The notes under the pieces: model-generated
Told to the model about the DNA's origin: nothing
Database searches by the model: none
The model's input: the letters and a program-made list of their open reading frames with translations, nothing else
Shown here: positions 56,064 to 64,000 of the stretch, in pieces
How positions within the stretch are numbered: the stretch's first letter is position 1
Layout: the number at the start of each line of letters is the position of its first letter
Translations under genes and position numbers: made by a program
Source: Posidonia oceanica
Lineage: Eukaryota; Streptophyta; Magnoliopsida; Alismatales; Posidoniaceae
Direction: 5' to 3'
NCBI GenBank assembly: GCA_037176725.1
Contig: JAZBRS010000035.1
Span: forward strand, 47,006,001 to 47,070,000
Length of the DNA: 64,000 bases

Positions 56064-56470
56064 TTGCCAGCTGGGGAGGCGACATGGATAGACGCCCTTC
56101 GAACAGGCAACTAAACTAGACGTCATCGTAGCAGGCGACTAACTATCGTGGGCTCCATTAACCGCCTCTTGCAGTTGTTTTTGACAGATATTTCCCACGA
56201 TCCCACCGACTATTAGACGCCAACATAACCGGTGACTAACGGTCGTGGAACTGCAACGGTTCTTCCCACGATCCCTCGACCACTAGGCGCCAACATAACC
56301 GGTGACTAACTATCGTGGAACTGCAACGGTTATTTCCCATGAACCCCTCAACTTCTAGGCACCAACATAACCGACGACTAACGATCGTGGCCTCCATCGA
56401 ACCAAATTTCCACGGTTTTTCCACGAGTGCTTGAGTAGTTGCTGGTCTTAGTCGCCTACATATGCGGTGA
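56064..56470. repeat. TAGRCGCC...GGYGACTAA hairpin repeats
   Basis: Inverted-repeat units recur: TAGACGCC/GGCAACTAA and TAGACGTC/GGCGACTAA near 56090-56132, then (Y)TAGRCRCC, seven bases, CCGGTGACTAAC-like at 56213, 56284 and 56356 (about 71 bp apart), and TTAGTCGCC...GGTGACTGAC near 56446. Each three-fold unit also contains GTGGAACTGCAACGGTT. The same arms occur at 53020-53076 and 54749-54793. Confidence 0.82.
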
Positions 56471-56534
56471 CTGACAATAACTGCCACTTTTCTTCTAGAA
56501 ACTTCTATGTGTCAACCACCCACACCCCTGGAGT

Positions 56535-56544
56535 CTATAAATAG
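56535..56544 (+). promoter_or_regulatory. TATA box (CTATAAATAG)
   Basis: A consensus plant TATA box on the plus strand, followed 50-170 bases later by a leader with three AACCCTAGCTTCCA-type words (56610-56700). It looks like an LTR or gene promoter facing the chromovirus, but no LTR ends were found, so the owner is uncertain. Confidence 0.5.
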
Positions 56545-57139
56545 ACCCCGTGGGTCAGTGTTTGAACCCCCGACTAATTGTGAAGAAAAAAACCTATCTT
56601 GAGGAGGAAACCCTAGCTTCCACCTTCAATTCAGAAACCCTAGCTTCCATCTTCAAAAGAGGAATCCTAGCTTCCACTTTCAGTCCCAAGTAGATCCCAG
56701 AGATCTTGAGCCAAGCCGGAGCTTCGACCGTGCCTTCACTTCTACTCCACTGCATACAGCACGAGGGTGAAGGGAGTATCTCATTCCCATCTTCTTTTTT
56801 TACTTCATTTTTCTGCATTCCTTAGCATAGGACCCATAGCATATGCATGCGGGGAACAACCCCTAGATAGTATTAGTTTCTTTCGTTTATGTTACTTTTT
56901 CTGTTTATTTCAACTACCGCTTACTACATGAACTAATCTGGATCTATTTATTTTGTTTTGAAGGAAAGGAAACGCTTACGTGACACGAGGAAGCCGCTAG
57001 ACGACATCCTGCCGTCAATCTAGTGATTCAAGTACCTTCATCTTCATCATCTCCCCCAAGGCGTCTTGTCAGCCCATCGACGAGTGGCGATCACATCAAG
57101 CTGTCGACGTCGTGGAAGCGCCGACATCTTCATTCAGAC
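56545..57139 (+). other. Putative transcribed leader before the chromovirus remnant
   Basis: Contains the AACCCTAGCTTCC repeats, a TTTCGTTTATGTTACTTTTT stretch and a C8 run near 57143. No tRNA-Met-type primer site (TGGTATCAGAG) was found, so a complete 5' LTR/PBS is not demonstrated. Confidence 0.4.
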
Positions 57140-58270
57140 ACCCCCCCCAAATCCACATCCACAGAGCCCAAATGCTAGCGAGGAAGACAGGTGGCGTGGA
57201 ATATAGGAGGAGCTGAGCATGGTGCGTTCGATCGCGTTGTCCTTCAGGAAGAGCGGTTTTGGTGGATCTAAGGGTGACCCATGGTTGAGCCAGTTGGACA
57301 GTCTACACACTCTGATCCTCAAGGGCAGAGATGGACCTAAGGTGTGCGAGGCTTGACTGTTGAAGGTGGAGAAGATCATGGAGAGTATGGCATGCCCGGA
57401 AAAGAATTGGGTATGACTGGCTTCCTTCCTGCTTGAGGGTGACGCTGATCTGTGGTGGAGGGTCACGTGGCAGCTGAAGTTCCCAAACTCTGACCTACTG
57501 ATGATTTCCTGGAAGGAATTCCAAGAGGTCTTCTATAAGGAGTATTTCCTTACCCATGAGAGAGAGAGAGAGATTGGATAGAGAATCTAGGGGACTACAA
57601 CAAGGAATCATGACTGTGGCTAAGTACAAGGCCCCATTTTTTTCTCACCTCAAGTGATTCGCTCAGACCTTCGACACGGAGAAGTGCAGAGCCAAGAGAC
57701 TCTTGGAAGGCTTGCAACTGGGATTGAAGATGAAGATCATGGGATGTCGGTGCTAGACTTTGCAGGAGGTGGTGGATATGGCAACCTACTTTGAGGATGA
57801 GTACAAGAGGTTCAGAGAGAGCCAGCCAAAAGGAAAGAGCAAAAGTAAACCTTCTTTTTGGAAGGAGAGGCAAGGCTGTTGATTTCAAAAATCACATCTC
57901 CCAATTTTCTGGTTTTGTTTGGCATGGAAATGATAACAAGTAAGGAGCACGCTGGCACTTTTGCCATGAGAGGCACAGACTTGCTGGAAGGAGCAGTGCT
58001 GAACTCTATTAGGCAGGATCTAGTGGTGGTCCATAGGTGGGGAGATCTTCCTTCCTCTGCGGACAGGTAAGGCATTTGGTGGCATTGTGTCCTCATTAGT
58101 AGTAGGCACGGGTCAATGCGGTGTGTTATAACTGAGGGAAGTTAGGGCAAGTACAGAGAAACTATCCTGATCCACCCAAAAGAGTTGGGAAAGCACCGCA
58201 TCAACCCACTAGAGGACGTGTATTTACAATTGTCACCCCAGATGCTGGATCCTCATGAGATGTCATAGAG
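57140..58270 (+). pseudogene. gag: Chromovirus (Del/Tekay-type) gag, decayed
   Basis: Plus-strand reading with many stops: SFLLEGDADLWWRVTW, then ISWKEFQEVFYKEYFLTHER, the capsid signature of Del/Tekay gag. Further on, around 58120, VCYN-stop-GKLGQVQRNYPDPPKR is a CCHC zinc knuckle in which the second Cys is now TGA and the His and last Cys are lost, followed by TRGRVFTIVTPDAGSS. Multiple frame shifts. It belongs to a different lineage from T1-T4. Confidence 0.8.
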
Positions 58271-58363
58271 GATAAGGAACAGTAGTTGCCTGTGTTGTGT
58301 AACTCTCCAGTTCTTTGATGTAATTATGTATATCCAGCACCTCTGATTGGTGATGATTGTTGT

Positions 58364-58732
58364 TTGTGGTGGTTGTGCATGTTGTCCCTAGGCTCTTTTC
58401 TGGTAACAAACCAGATGGCTAGGGTATTGATTGGCTCAGGGAATACGTTCTTCCTCATCTTTGAGTCTTTTGTAGAGTCTTTTGTAGCGGAGATTGGAGA
58501 TAGGCCGACTAGACTTGCTTTTCATCTCAATGTGGTGACTTTACTGGGGGAATATAGTCTGGCATGGAAATACCTACAGTCAGTTGGTATCAGGCTGAGT
58601 TACGAGAGCTTTAAGGCCAGTCTAATGGTGATGGGCATGCGAGAGTATGATGTCATACTAGGCATGGATTGGTCGATGCAGCATTCAGTAATAATCGACT
58701 GTGCCAAGAAAAGGTGCCAGTGGAGTACCTAG
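58364..58732 (+). pseudogene. pro: Chromovirus protease
   Basis: 122 codons open. ARVLIGSGNTFFLIFESF replaces the usual ALIDSGATHSFI (active-site Asp lost, G-S-G in place of D-S-G). It then has LRLSYESFKASLMVMGMREY-like text (without the initial residues the order is RLSYESF, MGMREYDVILGMDWS), the usual end of the Del-type protease. It is inactive by the Asp loss. RT remnants follow directly. Confidence 0.82.
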
Positions 58733-59580
58733 GGCAAGGCCTATGTTCAATGTAGGGAATGAGACTGAGTAAGTCGAAGTTTGTGTTCTCTGCAATGAAG
58801 GCTTACCGCTTCCTAGCAAGAGCTCATGTGGGGTACTCGGCCAGTGATGTTGTTTTGTCCTCGTCGACTCTTGGAGTTTGTGATATTCCAGTTGTCTATG
58901 AATACCCAGATGTCTTCCCTGAGGAGTTACCTAGAGTACCGCCACGCAGAGGGTTTGAGTTCTTGATTGAATTGGTGCTAGGGTCAGGCCCTGTATCAAG
59001 GCTTCGTATAGAATGACACTTGCAGAGCTACGGGAACTCAAGAAGCAGTTGCAGGAGTAGCTGGACAAGGATTTATCGAGTCAAGTGTATCACCTTGGGG
59101 TGCACATGTCTTGTTCGTTAAGGAGGAGAATGGTTTACTTCGACCATGCATAGACAATCGAAGGTTGAACCAGATTACAGTAAAGAACAAGCATCCTTTG
59201 CCCAGAGTGGATGACATGTTTGACCAGATATAGCCTCAGCCTTTTCGAGGACCAACCTGAGGTCAAATTACCACTAGTTGAGGATCCAGGAATCAGACAT
59301 CCATAAGGCGACATTTCAGACTTAGTATGGTCCTTATGAGTTCTTGGTCTGAGGATAGTGATGGAGGCACTGAGGTAGCATTAGTTATATGCTAAGTTCT
59401 CCAAGTGTGAGTTCTGGCTAAGTGAACTTATGTTCCTTAGCCCCATCATCTCGAGAGAGTGGTTCTGGTTACGACTCTGGTACCAACAAGGTTTGAGCAT
59501 AACATACCCAGAAGAGTATTTGGGTGTGTCAGCTTGCTGATCAGTTGAAGAAGATGTCGAACTACGGTAGAATGTTTTCG
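58733..59580 (+). pseudogene. pol: Chromovirus RT, decayed
   Basis: 58759-59016 encodes VVYEYPDVFPEELPRVPPRR, the classic protease-RT junction. 59010-59230 gives [51 protein letters not shown] and [10 protein letters not shown] with stops. After a deletion, 59376-59450 gives LYAKFSKCEFWLSELMFLSP. The YVDD motif is missing (deleted). Lineage Del/Tekay. Confidence 0.82.
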
Positions 59581-61263
59581 GCAATTGGAATTCTAAAATG
59601 TCGACCTAATGAGGGTCTCCTTGAGGGAGCAGGTTGGTGGCGGAGTTCGAGACAACGTCTGCTAGTTCAGAATGGTTCGCTCGATGTCTTCGACTTCGAG
59701 TAGTGTGGATTGGAGAGTTTGGTGCAGTTTGGTGGCATTACGAGCAATAGGGATCGCATTGCTGCGAATTTGAGAGGACAGTTCCACTTAGCATATTCAA
59801 TGTGGAGATGCAGGGTAGGAGTCCTTGCTACTTGTGTGGCTAAGTGAGCCAGGTCACTAAGAGTAGTCTATCTTTGTAGTGGGCACTAGTCTATTTGGTG
59901 TGTTTTGGTTGTGGAATGGTATGGAGTTCATGGAGGAACTGCCTGATCCTCCCAAGAGGGTTGGAGACACACCATGTTAGTCGACTAGAGGATGTGTTTT
60001 CTCAGTCGCTACTCTTGGAGCTGGGTTGTCATGTGATATCGTGGTGGAGGAGGAGGTGCAATAGGTGACTGCCTCCAGTGTGACCCTCCATGGTTGTTGT
60101 TTGTTGTTTTTTGTTTTCTTGTTTGAGTTTGGTGTTTGTGTGGAGGATGTTCTGAGTTTCACCCTCTTATTGTTGCATCTAGGTGAAGCATGAGACTCCC
60201 TAGATGGGTGGTGTGCTCTAGATACTTTGGATAAGGACAACGTATTCCAGGAGGTGTTGTACGTTGACGTTGCGTGCTGGTGCTGCACATTGGTGGTACT
60301 AGTTAATGTTGTGGTGTAGGGCTTGGTCTATTGAGTGATGCGGCTCGATGTTTTGCTTGTTCTTGGTTTGTTTTGGTTGTTTCTATTTTGGTGGTGGGTT
60401 AGATGGCTTAGTATTATTCGACTGGTGGAGATTTTCTTCCTTTTTCTCTTTTGGGGTTTTCCACGACAAAGATTGGGATTAAGCCAAAGAGGCTAGCTTT
60501 CCATCTCTCTATGGTGGGACCGTCGGATGACCAGTGTGGTGTGACCCAGGCAGTTTTTGAGGTTCACTATTTCTAGGTCTTGGTGAACTATCCCCGAGGG
60601 GATTCGACAAAGGTATATCCAAGATAGTATCACCTTGGAAGGGAATGGCCGAGAAGGAGGTCAGTTTGTGTGGGGCCAGGATTGTGGAAAGAGCATCTAT
60701 GAATTGATGGCCCGATTGATGTCAGCTCCTAGGTTGGCCTTGCCTTCTATAAGTGGTGATTTCTTCAATGGATAGTGATGGATTATGGATCTGGGTTGGG
60801 TCGTGACCTTGTGTAGCATAGCAACGTTGTGGGCTATGCTTCTCCTTAGTTCAAGAATCACGAAAATAGAACTACCCGACTCAAAATCCTAAGATGGTTG
60901 TTGTGGTGTCTGCACTGAAGCTCAGGCGACACTACCTTTTGGAGATCAGCTTTAGGTCTTTGCTGATCCTTGGAGTTGGCAATGGGTGTTGTGCTGTCTG
61001 GTTGATGTATTCTAGATGATTTTGGCACAATAAGGGGAGCTTCAAGGAGATCTATCCTTCATCAAGGATATTGTCCAGATCCTTGATCAGGAGAAATAGA
61101 ATTTTGGCAAAACCAACATGAATCTGCCTGTGTTTGTATTGAGGCATCACCGAGGTTGTGTGTAGACCACTTGGGAGTGTGAGGTGGACATCCGTTCACA
61201 GTACCCCTACCTGTTTGCCCGAAGATGGAATTTCGAGGACGAAATTCTTTTAAAGGGGTAGGA
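59581..61263 (+). pseudogene. Second chromovirus remnant: zinc knuckle to chromodomain end
   Basis: Starts again with gag-type sequence (SPCYLCG near 59820; LPDPPKRVGDTP and STRGCVFSVATLGAG near 59945-60040), parallel to 58160-58260. The protease-like IGIKPKRLAFHLSMV near 60475 parallels IGDRPTRLAFHLNVV at 58495. RT/RNase H pieces follow near 60680-60960 (SAPRLALPSISGDFF, VVSALKLRRHYLLE). Integrase is mostly deleted; 61170-61250 gives TTWECEVDIRSQYPYLFARR. TTTTAAAGGGGTAGGA at 61249-61263 is the polypurine tract. Order and repetition indicate two related copies joined or a rearranged one. Confidence 0.7.
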
Positions 61264-61729
61264 TGTAACTCGTGGTTTGTGCATGTCAGGCACGTATTGG
61301 AGGCCATCTGTATCTATCGCCACCGTCGAGGATCGATCATCGGTGAACAGTACGCGTCCTACCAGAGGTTCTTTTTATTCTGTTAATATAATGCCTATGG
61401 TGTGGATTGTGTTTGGGATCTCGCAAGTGGGATCGTGTGGTCGTGATAGTGTTCGCATAGGAGATGGGTTACATGAGTGAACCCATCCCATTTGTGTGGT
61501 TTCTAGCCAATTCTTCGATGAACTGGGTTGTGCGATGCACAAATGTGTGATTTATGGTTTGGATTCTTGTCTCCTCGAGTTTTTGGTTTTCATTTCGCCG
61601 TTATTGCAAGTTTTACCCCCTTTTTGGCACGGGCTGCGCTTGTCTGTGCCCTCAGGTTGATTGTTCGGCCTGAGGCGCATATAGGACGTGTGTATTACCT
61701 GCACGTTTTGGATGCACAGGTCAGGGGCA
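61264..61729 (+). repeat. Chromovirus 3' LTR, start
   Basis: TGTAACTCGTGG follows the polypurine tract at once, as in Del/Tekay elements. No matching 5' LTR was found in the window. The right end is not visible; the Tat-type LTR T5 takes over somewhere between 61730 and 61830. Confidence 0.65.
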
Positions 61730-61829
61730 CTGTGACCGTCCGTCGCTCGGGCCCACGGTGGTCCTCGCAACGCTGCCATAGCTCGCGATGCGATCGTGCC
61801 GTGAGAGAGGGATGGAAGCCGCGCTCAGC

Positions 61830-64000
61830 AATGAATCCAAGGAGAAACTTGACTCGAAAACACCAGGAAAACGCGAATAAAATAAAGATAAGACAAAAGA
61901 GAGTCGCCACCTAGTCTATTATCGGGAAGACGAGGAAAACCAAGAAAAAGCTTAGAAAACAAGCAAATGAATGCAATGCTATGCAAAAAGGATGACTCGT
62001 GCCAAGGACGAGGGCAAAATGGTCACTACAGGCCAGAGAAAGGGTAAGGACTCCTGTTACGTGCGGGGAAGGTGTTAGGCACCCCCGACACGCCCAAGGA
62101 ATCGGTCTTTCTTGGCTAAACGCTCGCATTTGCAGGAATTCGACAAGTGATTGACTTTAACTGCACGTCCAAGGGACGAGGAATGCTAATGCCATGCTAT
62201 GATTGCCAAAAGATGTGCCTAAATGCCTAAATGCCATGTGTGCTGTGACTACTTGCCTAAATGTGTGTTCTAAGTGATGTGATGCACATGGAAAGTAAAC
62301 ATGCAACCTATGTGCTCAGCAGCGCTATCAGTGTTCCGAATCGGGCGAACCCTGGTTCGTGAGAACTCCAAATAGTAAGCATCACTGCCCTAATGCAAAT
62401 GCAGGCGATAAAACAAAACGCTAGTAAAACCACGCAATGCAAGTTCGACATGCAAAGGGGAAAGGAAACAAGGGCAGAAAAGCCAAGTAAAACCACGCAA
62501 TGCAAGTGTGAAACAAGCAAAGGGGAAAAAAAAACAAGGGCAGAAAACCCTAATTTACATGCATGAGAAAACAGGATGCGAAAACAATGCATGCAGTGCA
62601 AGTGACAGGCAATAAGTGCTATGCAATGATTCAGATGGACTTATCTTGAGGATCTGAGGCCTGATCTGAAATAACTTTGGTTAGAATGGAAGATCATTCA
62701 ACCAGGAAGACCTAGATAGTTAGATCATGAAGATCCAACAGTCCGATCAAAAGTTATTCAGGTTTCAAGTCAGATGGCTCAAGGGCCAAAAAAAGTGGTC
62801 TAAGTAGGGGTCTAAGTGAAAAATGTCCCTAAGTGTGAGCAATGCAAGGTGTCCTACATGTAATGAGGCTAAGGGTGCCTAAATGGGTGCAAGGGAACTA
62901 TATGCAAAGGCATAAAGGTGCTATGCATGCAAGAATGCAAATGCAGGGGCTTAAGTGCAATTAAGGGAAACTGCAGGGGCCTACATGCAATATCATGGAA
63001 AAATGTAATGGAACAGAGTAAATTCATGCTAATAAGTAGATGCAATGATATGTGGGTGCAATGCATGCAAAATGCAAATGCAGGGACCTAAGTGCAATTT
63101 AGGGAAAGTGTAGGGGCCCAAATGCAAAATGTCCCTATGTGTATGCGAAACAGGGCAAATGCATGCAAAGATGTTAATGTAGCAATGCAATAGGCAAGCA
63201 TGAACAGAATGCAACATTAGTGACAAGATATGCATGTAATAATGCAAGAAATGACCTAAATGCAATTTTGAAAACATACAGGACCTAAGTGCAGTGCAAA
63301 GGAAACATGCAAGCATGCAAAAGTTGGAAAATATGGACTGACATGTAATTTGTGAAAACTGTTGGACTTTTAAAACAATGCAATGTGGTTTAAAATGCAG
63401 CTAACATGGCATTTAAATGCATAAAGGACTAAAATGCAAATAAAACATGTTATTGGACTAAACAGCAATGCAATATGATTTAAAACATGATTTAAATGAA
63501 TGATTGAATGCAAACTGGACTGATATGCAATCAAAGTAAAATGCATGATTAAAATTGCAATGCAATATGGTAAACATGATATTTAAATGATATGATAAAC
63601 AGATAGAGGACTGAAATGCAATAAAAACATAACACAGAATAAAAAATGCAATGCAATATGGTAAATATGACATTTAAATGGTTTGATAAACAAACAAAGG
63701 ACTGAAATGCAATAAAAACATAACACATAATAAAAAATGCAATGCAATAAGGTAAACATGACATTTAAATGATTTGATAAACAAATAGAGGACTGAAACG
63801 TAAATAAAATAAACTGCAGAAGTTAAAAGCAATGTAATATAGTTTAAAATAGAAATTAAATGAAATTCAAACCACAACAGGACCTAAAAGCAATAAAAAT
63901 AAACTACAGTAATTTATTTTAATGCACCGAATCAAACAAAAATCAAAACATTATTCAGCTACAGTTGAACAGTGGCCTCAAGCTTCAGAGGGCCTGCGCC
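61830..64000 (-). repeat. T5: Tat-type LTR, cut by the window end
   Basis: From GAAACTTGACTCGAAAACAC (about 61845) it follows the T1/T2 LTR order: GAGTCGCCAC..AGTCTATTA, the conserved block at 61995-62112 (GGTGTTAGGCACC, GAATCGGTCTTTC), CAGCAGCGCT, then 91-bp repeats. The first bases are unclear: 61770-61830 (CATAGCTCGCGATGCGATCG) may be its diverged beginning, possibly from TGTGACCGTCC at 61730. It has no 30-bp minisatellite array. The internal part and the other LTR are not seen here. Confidence 0.75.
62850..63900. repeat. 91-bp tandem repeats in T5 LTR
   Basis: A GGACTNAAATGCAA head word starts at 63426, 63517, 63608, 63699, 63790 and 63880, a spacing of 90-91 bp. The unit includes ATGCAATGCAATATGGTAAA and GACATTTAAATG. 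62850-63400 holds more degenerate copies (GGGGCCTACATGCAATAT, GGACCTAAGTGCAATTTA). The unit is related to that in the T1 LTRs. Confidence 0.88.

Overview
The window is nuclear DNA from a flowering plant with a large, repeat-rich genome. It is almost entirely nested Ty3/gypsy LTR retrotransposons of the Tat lineage (Ogre/Retand relatives). Two plant mobile domain (PMD) genes and a decayed chromovirus follow. I see no intact host gene, rRNA, tRNA or CRISPR array. The species cannot be named from the sequence alone.

Layout. Four Tat-type elements sit inside one another. T1 (4954-31827, minus strand) is complete: two LTRs of about 5.66 kb, 26.9 kb in total, flanked by the direct repeat GCATG. T1 lies inside the 5' LTR of T2 (window start to 33863, minus), of which only gag, leader and LTR are in view. 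T2 lies in the 3' untranslated region of T3 (33864-46367, minus), which keeps gag, two protease-like domains, a G-patch, RT, two RNase H domains, integrase and one LTR. T3 lies in the integrase gene of T4 (from 46368, plus), of which the integrase C-terminus and 3' region are visible. Next come a nine-exon PMD gene (47920-52830, minus), a second two-exon PMD-type gene (53253-54676, minus), hairpin-rich spacer, a heavily deleted Del/Tekay-type chromovirus (57140-61263 plus the start of its LTR), and the end of another Tat-type LTR (T5, about 61830 to the window end).

How the parts work. In T1, read on the minus strand, the order is 5' LTR, tRNA-Arg-type PBS, gag, protease, G-patch-like motif, linker, RT with a degenerate RNase H, a second archaeal-type RNase H, integrase, a 1.3 kb spacer, an extra DUF7745/PMD-like ORF in the position of a retroviral env, tandem hairpin repeats, polypurine tract, 3' LTR. 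T3 has the same order but carries two protease-like domains.

Most notable signals: (1) a module of about 58 bp made of two abutting hairpins with GTTGGACGC/GCGTCCAAC arms, repeated in the T2 and T3 LTRs and leaders, one copy with all four arms changed together; (2) tandem protease-like domains in T3; (3) the sense DUF7745-like ORF downstream of T1 integrase; (4) premature stops that are nearly all TAG or TGA explicable by C-to-T change at CAG, CGA or TGG, confirmed at three positions by comparing related elements in this window; (5) an array of GATA...TATC stem-loops in the T1 3' region; (6) a 91-bp LTR repeat whose copy number differs between the two T1 LTRs.
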